Of a stretch of DNA of 64,000 nt, positions 29,337 to 39,743 are shown piece after piece. The notes under the pieces were generated by a model. The model did no database searches, was not told where the DNA came from, and was given only the letters and a program-made list of their open reading frames with translations. How positions within the stretch are numbered: the first letter of the stretch is position 1; each line of letters opens with the position of its first letter. This DNA is from Snodgrassella alvi wkB2 (GTDB lineage: Bacteria; Pseudomonadota; Gammaproteobacteria; Burkholderiales; Neisseriaceae): positions 1,638,894 through 1,702,893 of the forward strand of contig NZ_CP007446.1 of assembly GCF_000600005.1 (NCBI RefSeq), written 5' to 3'. Position numbers and translations under genes: made by a program.

Positions 29337-30470
29337 TTAATTTTTATTTGCCGCCTGCATATGTTCGATAAAGCGGTCAAAAAGGTAGGCAACGTCGTGC
29401 GGGCCCGGACTGGCTTCCGGATGTCCCTGAAATGAAAAAGCCGGCTGACTGGTCATGCTAATACCTTGTAGTGAACCGTCAAACAGCGATTTATGAGTAA
29501 TACGAACATTTTCCGGTAAAGTATCTGCATCTACTTCAAAACCATGATTCTGACTGGTAATCACAACCCGGCCGGTATCCATATCCTGTACCGGATGATT
29601 GGCTCCGTGATGACCAAAAGGCATTTTGCGGGTTTTCGCCCCTAAGGCCAGACCAAGCAGCTGATGTCCCAGACAAATACCGAATAGCGGCAGTTTATGT
29701 GCCAGAATTTCCTGTACAGCTTTAATGGCATAATCACAGGGTTCCGGATCACCCGGTCCGTTAGACAGAAATACGCCGTCAGGATTCAATGCCAGTACTT
29801 CAGCTGCCGGTGTAGTAGCAGGAACCACAGTCAGACGGCAGCCCCGTGCACTCAGCATACGCAAAATATTGGTTTTTACCCCGAAATCGTAGGCAACCAC
29901 ATGATATCCGGCTTCCTGCGGCTGAACATAACCCTGCCCCAGCTGCCATTCACCCTGAGTAAATTCATATTTTGCAGAACAGCTTACTTCTCGTGCCAAA
30001 TCTTTTCCGGCCATACTGCCAAAAGCACGTGCAATTTCCAGAGCCTGTTCTTTATTTGCATCAGCGCCAGTCAGAATACAGCCGGCCTGTGAACCTTTAT
30101 CTCGCAGCAAACGGGTAAGGCGTCGGGTATCAATATCTGCGATTGCCACAGTATGCTGACGTTTCAGATAATCGGACAGGCTTTCTTGCGCACGAAAATT
30201 ACTGTGCAATAAAGGTAAGTCGCGAATAATTAATCCGGAAGCATAAATTTGTTTACTCTCAGTGTCTTCACTATTGATGCCGGTATTGCCGATATGCGGA
30301 TAAGTAAGAGTCACCATCTGCTGAGTATAAGACGGATCAGTGAGGATTTCCTGATAGCCAGTCATGCTAGTATTGAAGACTACTTCACCAACTGCCTGCC
30401 CGGCTGCGCCAATGCTGACACCATGAAATACGGAACCGTCAGCCAACACCAGAATTGCACTTGTAGTCAT
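29337..30470 (-). CDS. carA: Carbamoyl-phosphate synthase small subunit (glutaminase)
   Basis: CarA hydrolyses glutamine and delivers ammonia to CarB. It has 377 residues. The N-terminal small-subunit domain (about 1-150) starts [17 protein letters not shown]. The class I glutamine amidotransferase domain has the oxyanion [12 protein letters not shown], the nucleophile C266 in [10 protein letters not shown], and the catalytic His-Glu in [13 protein letters not shown]. It is the first gene of carA-leuE-carB. AGGAC precedes the start, and a terminator-like hairpin lies about 90-135 nt upstream. Confidence 0.98.
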   Translation of the reverse strand: MTTSAILVLADGSVFHGVSIGAAGQAVGEVVFNTSMTGYQEILTDPSYTQQMVTLTYPHIGNTGINSEDTESKQIYASGLIIRDLPLLHSNFRAQESLSDYLKRQHTVAIADIDTRRLTRLLRDKGSQAGCILTGADANKEQALEIARAFGSMAGKDLAREVSCSAKYEFTQGEWQLGQGYVQPQEAGYHVVAYDFGVKTNILRMLSARGCRLTVVPATTPAAEVLALNPDGVFLSNGPGDPEPCDYAIKAVQEILAHKLPLFGICLGHQLLGLALGAKTRKMPFGHHGANHPVQDMDTGRVVITSQNHGFEVDADTLPENVRITHKSLFDGSLQGISMTSQPAFSFQGHPEASPGPHDVAYLFDRFIEHMQAANKN

Positions 30471-30560
30471 GGATGAGTCCTGTGTATTTAATAGACCGTC
30501 AATAACGACAATCTGTTTTTTATGGATTAATAATCGTGCTTCCAGTTACCAGTTGCAGGC

Positions 30561-30606
30561 AAAAAAAAACACGCCACTTCACGCAAAAAGCGTGAGCTAC
30601 GTGCTT
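30561..30606 (-). terminator. Terminator-like hairpin upstream of carA: guaB terminator or carA attenuator
   Basis: On the minus strand a hairpin built from TCACGC-TTTTT-GCGTGA, enclosed by CACG/CGTG, ends in nine U (plus coordinates 30561-30569) 91 nt before the carA start. CACGC can also pair with the later GCGTG just before the U-tract, so two exclusive structures are possible. A second, weaker hairpin (30728-30743) lies nearer the guaB stop. The T9 hairpin may simply terminate guaB; if a promoter lies between guaB and it, it would be an attenuator for pyrimidine or arginine control. Confidence 0.6.
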
Positions 30607-30777
30607 GATTATGGCAGAGACATAATATCTGACACTGCCATGAAAGCAATGCATTTTAGCTAATCTTCTCTGCTTTGGCAATGCAGATATTACTAAATAA
30701 AAAAGAAAATTTTTATTAATCTGCTGAGCAGCCCGCCGGCTGCCCTTTAGACTGACTGCAAATTTTACAACATTATT

Positions 30778-32271
<1,494 letters not shown>

Positions 32272-32321
32272 TCAGATAAGGGAATTGGCGGGCAATTTTA
32301 ACAAATATACGACACACTCGC

Positions 32322-32349
32322 AAAATATACTTTTACATAAACCGGTCAA
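32322..32349 (-). promoter_or_regulatory. Candidate guaB promoter
   Basis: On the minus strand TTGACC (plus 32344-32349), a 16-nt spacer and TATTTT (plus 32322-32327) form a reasonable sigma-70 promoter. On the plus strand, a TATAAT (32376-32381) followed by AG probably serves the divergent DUF4124 gene, but its -35 is unclear. Confidence 0.5.
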
Positions 32350-32420
32350 TTGGCAAACATTGGTTTTTTTTATCGTATAATAGTCAAAACATATATTTTC
32401 AAACCCAAGGAAAAGTAAAC

Positions 32421-32867
32421 ATGCGTCACAAAATACTGAAAATGTCACTGGCAATGGTACTGATGGGCAGCACATTAATAGCAGGTGCTGTGGAGGTATA
32501 TACATGGCGTGATAACAAAGGCGTAAATGAATACTCAGACACCCCAGTTAATCTTTTACCTGCTAAAACTCAGCGTTTTAATGTGCGCACACAGGTTGCC
32601 ACACCTGTAGCCGCACCTCAGCCTAATGCTGAAGCCAGTTCTGATTCAATAGCAGAACAGCAGGCAAAACTTAACCGTAAAATTGAAGAACAGAACAAGC
32701 TGACAGATGAGCGGAACAAAAAAATTGAAGAACAAAACAAGAAAAACCGTGAAGCCGCCTGCAAAACTTCGCAGATGAACCGTCAAATGGCTGACAGTCT
32801 GCGCACCAATAATCGCGATGCGCTGATTAAACGTTATGATGAAGATGTACGACTGAATTGTAAATAA
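32421..32867 (+). CDS. DUF4124 domain-containing periplasmic protein
   Basis: A 148-residue exported protein. A signal peptide (residues 1-23, ending near AGAVE) is followed by the DUF4124 core VYTWRDNKGVNEYSDTPV (about 26-43), a common beta/gammaproteobacterial motif of unknown function. A charged coiled-coil-like stretch follows (about 75-110; repeated KIEEQNK), and two cysteines near the C-terminus (AACKTS and RLNCK) may pair. It has AAGGAAAAG before the start and its own terminator. No function is assignable. Confidence 0.88.
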   Translation: MRHKILKMSLAMVLMGSTLIAGAVEVYTWRDNKGVNEYSDTPVNLLPAKTQRFNVRTQVATPVAAPQPNAEASSDSIAEQQAKLNRKIEEQNKLTDERNKKIEEQNKKNREAACKTSQMNRQMADSLRTNNRDALIKRYDEDVRLNCK

Positions 32868-32896
32868 ATTTTTACTCTTGACTATTTTACTCCTTA

Positions 32897-32931
32897 TCCA
32901 TAAGTTGTTTACGCAGCTTATGGATTTTTTT
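32897..32931 (+). terminator. Intrinsic terminator of the DUF4124 gene
   Basis: TCCATAAG at 32897-32904 pairs with CTTATGGA at 32917-32924 and is followed by seven T. It is 30 nt after the stop codon and ends 40 nt before the uvrC start. Confidence 0.88.
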
Positions 32932-32971
32932 ATGGCTGCATACATAGTTGTTAACCAGATATACCATTACT

Positions 32972-34834
32972 ATGACCAATACCACAGCCACATCATCCAG
33001 CAATGCTGACAGTAATAAATTTGATATAGCTCTGTTTCTTAAAAACCTGCCTTTAGTGCCGGGTGTATACCGCATGCTCGATGCAAATGATAAAGTATTA
33101 TATGTGGGCAAAGCAGTGAATCTGAAACGCCGTGTCAGCAGCTACTTTCAGAAAACCGATTTATCGCCCCGGATTCAGCTTATGGTGAAACAAGTGGCGC
33201 GAATTGAAATTACAGCCACTCATTCAGAAACAGAAGCATTGATTCTGGAAAATAACTTTATTAAGGCATTATCGCCGAAATACAATATTCTGTTCCGGGA
33301 TGATAAAAGCTATCCTTATCTGATGCTGAGCGGACATCAGTTCCCGCAAATGGCGTATTACCGCGGCAGTCTGAAAAAAAATAACCAGTATTTCGGTCCT
33401 TATCCTAATGGCTATGCGGTACGTAACAGCATCCAGACATTACAGAAAGTATTCAGACTGCGTACTTGTGAAGATAGTGTGTTTGAGCATCGCGACCGTG
33501 CCTGTCTGCTTTATCAGATTAAGCGTTGTTCCGGTCCATGTACAGGGCATATCACAGTTGAAGATTATCAGAGCAGTGTTAAAGCTGCGATCAGCTTTCT
33601 GCAGGGAAAAACCAGTGAGCTGACTGCTTCTTTGCATACCAAAATGCAACATGCTGCTGAACAGCTGGATTTTGAAACGGCAGCACAGGTGCGAGATCAG
33701 ATTCAGGCACTGGGGCTAATGCAGTCTCAGCAATTTATAGACAGCAAACAGGCTCGTCACAATGACATTGATATTCTTGCGCTGGCTGAAGAAAATGATA
33801 TTGTATGTATTCACTGGGTTAGCATTCGCGGCGGCCGGCATGTCGGGGATAAAAACTTTTTTCCAGATACTCGCTACCGTGTTGCCGAAAAACTCAATCA
33901 CTATGGAGAGGCATTTGCTGCACAACACTATCTGGGTAAAAATAAGCCGGATATCATTATCAGTAATTTTCAGCTGCCCAAAAGCCTGTGTGAAGCACTG
34001 AACAACGAAAACGGTAAACAGATTCAGTTTATCCATAAAACTGTAGGTGAACGGCGCGTGTGGCTGAATATGGCGGAACGCAATGCACATATGGCTATTG
34101 AACAGCATCGTTTACAGCAGCATAGCCAGCAACACCGTATTGAAGCGCTGGCTCAACTGCTGGATATGGATGCAGAAAATCTCAACCGGATTGAATGTTT
34201 TGATATCAGCCATACTCAGGGCGAAGCTACTATTGCTTCATGTGTAGTATATGAAGATGAAGCTATGCAGCCTGCCAAATATCGTCGCTACAACATTACA
34301 ACCGCAAAGGCTGGTGATGATTATGCCGCCATGCGCGAAGTATTAACCCGTCGCTACGGACGACTGGCAGATAATGATGACAGTATCGGTGCGTGGCCGG
34401 ATCTGGTGCTCATAGACGGAGGCAAAGGTCAGGTACATATGGCTCTGGATGTATGGCAGGAACTGGGTATTCATATTCCGATAGTCGGCATTGCCAAAGG
34501 TCCGGAACGTAAAGCCGGACTGGAAGAGCTGATTATTCCGCATCAGCAGCGCAATATCAGGGTAGAACCGCACAATCCAGCTCTGCATTTGTTACAGACT
34601 GTCCGGGATGAATCTCACCGCTTTGCCATTACCGGCCATCGGCAGAAACGTGCGAAAGCAAGAGTCACTTCTTCACTCAACGACATACCGGGTATTGGCA
34701 GCAAAAGGCGTCAGGCACTATTAACTCGTTTTGGGGGTTTGCGCGGCGTGGTTGCTGCCAGTGTGCATGATCTGAGTCAGACGGAAGGTATTAGCCTTGC
34801 TCTGGCCGAAAAGATATATGATGCTTTACATTAG
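32972..34834 (+). CDS. uvrC: Excinuclease ABC subunit C
   Basis: UvrC makes both incisions in nucleotide excision repair after UvrAB damage recognition. The frame opens at TTG 32948; ATG 32972 gives the more natural MTNTTATSSSN and 620 residues. The GIY-YIG nuclease domain (about 22-105) has PGVYRMLDANDKVLYVGKA. The UVR motif for UvrB contact is near residue 200-235 (AAEQLDFETAAQVRDQI). The RNase-H-like endonuclease domain carries CFDISHTQGE (about 408) and LIDGGKGQ. The C-terminal tandem HhH domain ends the protein (LNDIPGIGSKRRQALL...). Confidence 0.97.
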   Translation: MTNTTATSSSNADSNKFDIALFLKNLPLVPGVYRMLDANDKVLYVGKAVNLKRRVSSYFQKTDLSPRIQLMVKQVARIEITATHSETEALILENNFIKALSPKYNILFRDDKSYPYLMLSGHQFPQMAYYRGSLKKNNQYFGPYPNGYAVRNSIQTLQKVFRLRTCEDSVFEHRDRACLLYQIKRCSGPCTGHITVEDYQSSVKAAISFLQGKTSELTASLHTKMQHAAEQLDFETAAQVRDQIQALGLMQSQQFIDSKQARHNDIDILALAEENDIVCIHWVSIRGGRHVGDKNFFPDTRYRVAEKLNHYGEAFAAQHYLGKNKPDIIISNFQLPKSLCEALNNENGKQIQFIHKTVGERRVWLNMAERNAHMAIEQHRLQQHSQQHRIEALAQLLDMDAENLNRIECFDISHTQGEATIASCVVYEDEAMQPAKYRRYNITTAKAGDDYAAMREVLTRRYGRLADNDDSIGAWPDLVLIDGGKGQVHMALDVWQELGIHIPIVGIAKGPERKAGLEELIIPHQQRNIRVEPHNPALHLLQTVRDESHRFAITGHRQKRAKARVTSSLNDIPGIGSKRRQALLTRFGGLRGVVAASVHDLSQTEGISLALAEKIYDALH

Positions 34835-35257
34835 TACAAATATATCAATCTGATTATTATAAGATTTATTAATATTACCAATAAACAATACCGGAATATC
34901 CAGAAATTTTATTTACAATACTGAATATACAATTATGGAATGCCTGAAACATTGCTGCCTGTGTTAAATATCATCTTTAGATAATACCGGGTATTTTCAG
35001 AAATTTGTCAAAATAATATTTATCTCTTCATTAAACTACATACTGATGACTGGAAACCAGAGATACCGGATATTATTAATAATTTCCGGTAATGTTACCA
35101 GTGTTACCAGCTTACAGACAGCGTACAGAAGGCAGAAAATTTTACCCAGAATCCAACTAAAATATTTTTTTTCTTTACATAAAAAGAATACATAAATATA
35201 ATTATCTTTGAATCTGTTAAATGAAATAATAAAAAAACGGAAATAATTCAAATTTCT
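34835..35257. other. AT-rich intergenic region after uvrC
   Basis: About 420 nt with no gene. One hairpin (TACCGGA at 35064-35070 with TCCGGTA at 35085-35091) lacks a T-run on the plus strand. The region marks the start of a low-GC accessory island that lasts to about 39.7 kb. Confidence 0.5.
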
Positions 35258-35703
35258 TTGCATAAAAAATTATCTAGAAATTATTTAATATTATTTGTCA
35301 GCTATTTTATATTTATACTGTGTTCAGTTGGAGTAATTTTATTTTTATGATGAATGTGAACGATCAGGCGCAAGTTTTTTTTTAGGTTTAATAGCACTGA
35401 TTAATTTTTTATTTTCTATAGTTATTAGAGCTTTAAAAGCAATTTTTTCCGAACTGAAAATAAACAATCACTTTCATTTAAATTTTTACTGTTTAATTTC
35501 ACACTATTTCTTATTACCTTTTTTATCAGTATTTTGGGTTATAGATTATTAAGTGCCTATTATAATCAAACAGATATTGTTTTAGTTAAATATTCTCTGC
35601 TGTTCTTTTTGTATCTTTATCTGTTTTTTAATTTTATTTTTCGCCAAAATAATCAAATGGCTTTTCTTACGTTCAGCTTAATGATAAAAATTTTAACTAA
35701 TTA
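35258..35703 (+). pseudogene. Decayed paralogue of the downstream membrane-protein gene
   Basis: Translating in pieces gives a hydrophobic protein broken by a TGA at 35348 and at least two frameshifts, near the T-run at about 35375 and near 35455. The segments LSRNYLILFVSYFIFIL, ALINFLFSIVIRALKAIF and QSLSFKFLLFNFTLFLITFF line up in order with the first half of the intact protein at 36123 (for example, TTKTIF...SSFKSLFFKLALNIGLI). It stops at TAA 35701-35703, so the C-terminal half is absent. It is interpreted as a dead tandem copy. Confidence 0.7.
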
Positions 35704-36122
35704 ATTCCGGAAAAAAGCAGATGAAATTCACTCAATACTTACTGCAAAATAAATATGATGACTTGTATCGTTATATATTTAATTAAGAATCAATATACTT
35801 ATTCCGTGTTCAATTATTTATAACATCAGCACCAAATGCAGCATTTTAATTAGAAATGTAATAGCCCGAGCCAGAATTAATTTTTAAACAGTCATTCATA
35901 ATATACAAACAGCTAGTGATAAATCTAAACATTTTAATGAGTTCAGCAGTAGATAATATTATTTTCCAGTCGCTGTAATTTAAGGCAATTAAGATAACTG
36001 ACTCATCAATATAATGATCAATTATATATATGATTTAAATCAAACCACAACATTTAAATATATTTAATTTAAAAAAGATTTATATATAATAAAATAATTT
36101 TTATTGACAATAAAATTTAAAT
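35704..36122. other. AT-rich region between the pseudogene and its intact paralogue
   Basis: About 420 nt. A 21-codon ORF at 35720 (MKFTQYLLQNKYDDLYRYIFN) may be chance or the remnant of another gene. No clear promoter, and no obvious Shine-Dalgarno before 36123. Confidence 0.4.
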
Positions 36123-37073
36123 ATGATTCAGCATTACTTAAATCGCAGAAAATTGATCAGATTTTTAATTAACTATTTAATATTTACAATAGTTTTTTTC
36201 ATTATACTCCAACTCCTTACTGGTTTTAGAGATATAAATGAATTTTTTACACGAGAGTCAGTTTTGGCTCTGATGGAAATAACTTTCATTCTCTTTTTAT
36301 ACTTCTTTTTTTTGTTCAAAACGACTAAAACTATTTTCATTCGCAACAGCAAAAATCAATTATCTTCTTTTAAATCTTTATTTTTTAAATTAGCACTTAA
36401 CATTGGTTTGATTTTGCTATTTCACTTTGTTGTTTATTTATTAGGTATCGACAGAGATTTAGCGTACACTATTTATGGTTTAATGATATATTTCATTTTA
36501 TATTGCTGGGCAGTCAGTTTTTTTATACTAATAAATATAAAAATCATAAAATATTTTTTACGGGCAGAAAAAAATGTTCAGATTTCTTCTTATAGACTTG
36601 TATCCGAAGATTTATTTATGTTTTTAACTAGTTACTCATTAGTTATAATCTGCATGATTGGATTTTACTATTCTATTGGTGATTATACTTACCAATTCAA
36701 GCTTTTGCTTGGAATCGGAAAATTAAACTTAATTCTGCTCGGAATTAATTTTTTAACTTTTATATTGATTATATCTGTTTCTACTATTAAACCTGTAAAA
36801 TATATTTTTTTTAATATTGAAAATAGTGAATCCTTTTCATTTATTTCTTTACTTAGCAGCTCCGGATTATCTCTGATAAACTGCCTCTTTTTGTTTTTTA
36901 TTAACGGTATATTATTTTTTATAGAATCTTCACAACTTATACAACTTGTTTTCATTTCAGGTGAAATTTTCTGCTTGTGTATCTTTATTCGTTTTTTTAT
37001 TTTACTTCTTGCCAAAATATTCAAATTACTTTTGTTTTATTCCGCAAATATAATAAAATTAATTAGTAAATAA
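36123..37073 (+). CDS. Polytopic membrane protein, function unknown
   Basis: A 316-residue, extremely hydrophobic protein rich in Ile, Leu and Phe, with roughly eight predicted membrane segments (about 15-33, 48-66, 85-108, 114-140, 162-182, 192-220, 242-262 and 270-305). No catalytic or transport motif is recognised. The ribosome site before 36123 is poor. GC is clearly lower than in the core genes, and a broken paralogue lies just upstream, pointing to an unstable or horizontally acquired locus. It faces the PEtN-transferase-like gene across a terminator; a shared envelope role is possible but unproven. Confidence 0.65.
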   Translation: MIQHYLNRRKLIRFLINYLIFTIVFFIILQLLTGFRDINEFFTRESVLALMEITFILFLYFFFLFKTTKTIFIRNSKNQLSSFKSLFFKLALNIGLILLFHFVVYLLGIDRDLAYTIYGLMIYFILYCWAVSFFILINIKIIKYFLRAEKNVQISSYRLVSEDLFMFLTSYSLVIICMIGFYYSIGDYTYQFKLLLGIGKLNLILLGINFLTFILIISVSTIKPVKYIFFNIENSESFSFISLLSSSGLSLINCLFLFFINGILFFIESSQLIQLVFISGEIFCLCIFIRFFILLLAKIFKLLLFYSANIIKLISK

Positions 37074-37320
37074 TTTTTAAAGTCAATAATCTAAATATTA
37101 AGTATAAGAATAGTCGAATTATCAGAAAATAATTTTCTATTCTACTAGCAAACATATTTTCTTCAATGCCAAAATTAATTTAAACATCTGTCAATTCTAC
37201 TTTTTAAAAAGGAAGTTTATAGAAAAATTCTGTCTTTTCTTTAACTATTTAGTGTATAGAGCCAGAGATATTAGGAATATTTCATTTATTTTGATTAGTA
37301 AATAGCTTTGGCTTTTTTTA

Positions 37321-37356
37321 AAACAAAATAACCTACTTTTGTAGGTTATTTTGTTT
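37321..37356. terminator. Perfect 16-bp bidirectional terminator
   Basis: AAACAAAATAACCTAC at 37321-37336 pairs perfectly with GTAGGTTATTTTGTTT at 37341-37356 around TTTT. It lies between the convergent membrane-protein gene (+) and the transferase gene (-). The upstream 37074-37320 is AT-rich with nothing else recognisable. Confidence 0.8.
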
Positions 37357-37369
37357 AAATTTATATTTA

Positions 37370-39277
37370 TCAATAAGATCTACAAATAATATAATTACCG
37401 TATTGATTTTTGTAACCAAAATAGATTTTATTTTGTGGATTAATATATTTCTTATCTAAATAACTTGATATCCCATAAAAACTACTTATTTCTTTCGGAA
37501 CTTCAAAATGTTTGTGAATATCAATTCTAGATTCTGGCTCTCCTTCTATAAAAATTATTTTATTATTATTTATAATAAAACTTCCAACTGTTCCAGATAA
37601 TGGCTTTATTTCTTTATCAGAAGCAGCCCATCCAGATATTCTATAAATCCTTTGATTTGATGGATAAGCAATCTCAACATCCTCAATAGACCCAAAACAC
37701 TTATCTGAAAGTTGAAGATTTTGGTCTAATTTTTTAACATTTTTCAAAATTAAATCCGCATCAATATCAGTTATAGCAGGTTGCTTCTTTTGTATACTCG
37801 AAATATGTTTGTATTTTTCCCAGTATATAATTGGGTCTGGATCATTTTGTATCTGATCTAATAATTTAAAACTATAATCACTATTGGTAACATTTGTTTT
37901 TACATTGATAAATGATGAATATATATCTAGTAAATTTAAACCACTTATCGTTTTATTAAAATTAATATGTTTTTCTTCTTTTGAATCTAAATAAAATAAA
38001 GGAACCTGATACTCTTCATATAAATCTACATCATGAAAAGAATGTTTTTTTTCAACAGACAGTCCATGATCAGAAAAATACATCAATTTATATTTTTTCC
38101 CTTTTAAATTTTCAGTTATGAGTTTAATAAATGAATCAAGCTTTTCTATTGTAGCTGCATAACAACCAGCTTCACTATTTATATTAAAACTAGGTTTAAA
38201 TTCTCCTAATCTTTTACATACTGGTTCATGAGAACCCATCATATGAATAAATATAACTTTCGAATTCTGATTTTTATTTATTATTTGTGAAAATACGGGT
38301 AACATTTCAATATCATCATTTGCACCAGAATCAAAATCGCCTTTTTTTAAAAAATGTGCCGAACTTGCTAATTTGGATAAGTTAAAAAGTAAATCATCAC
38401 CCCATCCATTTACTCCTTGATTACTAATCCAGTATGTTTCATATCCAGATTTATTTGCAAGAGAAATGACATTAATACCCCATAAAATTTGATTTTCATT
38501 TGGATTAGCTTTAAACAACATCCGTGATAATGAGGAAACTGTATTTGGCCCAGGTGATACAAATCCATTAATAAAAATACCTTTTGCTGAATTAAGAAAC
38601 GGAGTTGTGTTATTGGGATAACCATATACTGACATATAATCTCTACGTACCGACTCTCCAATAATAACTACCCTTATTTCTGTATCATCATTATTATCTA
38701 TTTTACCTTCTATTTTAATTGCTCTACTATCACCTAAATTTATTCGTTGTTCTTCTTTTTGTTTGCGAATAACTTTCCATGAATCTATTGAATTTTTTAA
38801 AAAGGCGTTTCTATTTATACCATGATGATTAACTGAGATACCAAATAAACTGACTATATATAAAAATATAAATGCGATGATAGTAAAGTATTTAAATTTA
38901 TATTTTTCTTTTTTTGTTATTTGATATATAAAAAATTGGATAATTATATATAAAACAGATAAAAATATTTCATATTTAATAGCCATTAAATAGCCAATAA
39001 CTTCTAATTTATTGGTTTGTATTAAGGATATTAAAATTGCTTCTGTCGGCTTGCCATAAATAATTCCAGTTGGAAAATAAAAAGATAAAACAGAAAAAGT
39101 AACCAATAAAATTATTGATGTAAATCTGTATTTAGTACCAAAGATATAACAACCCAAAAATATCAAACCAACAATTATATCTTTATTTTCCCAATTTTTT
39201 GTATAACCAAGCCCGAATAATAAAATGATAGATGATACAATATATAAAAAATATAATAATATATTCTTTCGTAACAT
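37370..39277 (-). CDS. Phosphoethanolamine-transferase-like membrane enzyme with extra C-terminal domain
   Basis: A 635-residue alkaline-phosphatase-fold enzyme of the EptA/EptB/OpgE type that probably adds phosphoethanolamine (or a similar group) to lipid A, LOS core or a glycan on the periplasmic face. Five N-terminal membrane segments (about 5-23, 32-48, 52-70, 98-120, 128-147) precede the sulfatase domain. Catalytic features: the metal-ligand Glu in IIGESVRRDYMSVYGYP (E208), the nucleophile Thr246 in SPGPNTVSSLSRM, HMMGSHEPVC, and SDHGLS with HSFHD near 405-420. About 110 residues after 525 form an added beta-rich domain (GWAASDKEI...) not present in EptA. It is much poorer in GC than its flanks. 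The substrate is unknown. Confidence 0.82.
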   Translation of the reverse strand: MLRKNILLYFLYIVSSIILLFGLGYTKNWENKDIIVGLIFLGCYIFGTKYRFTSIILLVTFSVLSFYFPTGIIYGKPTEAILISLIQTNKLEVIGYLMAIKYEIFLSVLYIIIQFFIYQITKKEKYKFKYFTIIAFIFLYIVSLFGISVNHHGINRNAFLKNSIDSWKVIRKQKEEQRINLGDSRAIKIEGKIDNNDDTEIRVVIIGESVRRDYMSVYGYPNNTTPFLNSAKGIFINGFVSPGPNTVSSLSRMLFKANPNENQILWGINVISLANKSGYETYWISNQGVNGWGDDLLFNLSKLASSAHFLKKGDFDSGANDDIEMLPVFSQIINKNQNSKVIFIHMMGSHEPVCKRLGEFKPSFNINSEAGCYAATIEKLDSFIKLITENLKGKKYKLMYFSDHGLSVEKKHSFHDVDLYEEYQVPLFYLDSKEEKHINFNKTISGLNLLDIYSSFINVKTNVTNSDYSFKLLDQIQNDPDPIIYWEKYKHISSIQKKQPAITDIDADLILKNVKKLDQNLQLSDKCFGSIEDVEIAYPSNQRIYRISGWAASDKEIKPLSGTVGSFIINNNKIIFIEGEPESRIDIHKHFEVPKEISSFYGISSYLDKKYINPQNKIYFGYKNQYGNYIICRSY

Positions 39278-39743
39278 AATAAAAACTTTACCTTTTGAAC
39301 AAAGAAAGATTAATCTTTACTTTCATATAAACTTTAAATTTTTTATTTTGTAATAAAATAATTTATTGAAATAACAATCAATAAAAACTTTCAAAATAAT
39401 CAATCAAATAAATCTTTTCTTAAATAAAATTTGACTGGGTTAATTATACCTGAATATATATGGTAAAGATAGCATATCATTCAATATCCTTTACATATAA
39501 AAACAATATCCTTTACATATAAAAACAATATAATTAACATACTAATAAATTAATATTTACTTTTTATATTAATAATGTTATAATTATCCATACATAAAAG
39601 CTTAATAAATATTTAATTTAAAAATAAATTTTATTAGCATTATCTATAAATTTAGATTAGTAAATAACAAATCTTTAATTACCAATATCTTATTCATACA
39701 AAATTAAACAAATTATCAATATAATATAAAGGAGAAAAATAAT
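39278..39743. other. AT-rich intergenic region before the amidase gene
   Basis: About 465 nt between two divergently oriented genes. It is dominated by A/T runs. It contains a 22-bp tandem repeat (listed separately) and ends with a strong AAGGAG ribosome site 10 nt before 39744. No gene was seen. Confidence 0.5.
39482..39525 (+). repeat. 22-bp direct tandem repeat, two copies
   Basis: The unit starting CAATATCCTTTACATATAAA occurs at 39482-39503 and exactly again at 39504-39525, with CAATA of a third copy following. It sits in the regulatory region between the transferase and amidase genes. Confidence 0.9.

Noticed and set aside
35720-35785. 21-codon ORF after the pseudogene
   Set aside because: It lacks a good ribosome site and may be a remnant of the decayed locus; there is nothing to support function.
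37321-37356. Perfect 16-bp palindrome as a phage attachment site or mobile element end
   Set aside because: It lies exactly between convergent genes and is followed by T-rich DNA, so a bidirectional terminator explains it; no integrase or target-site repeat is present.
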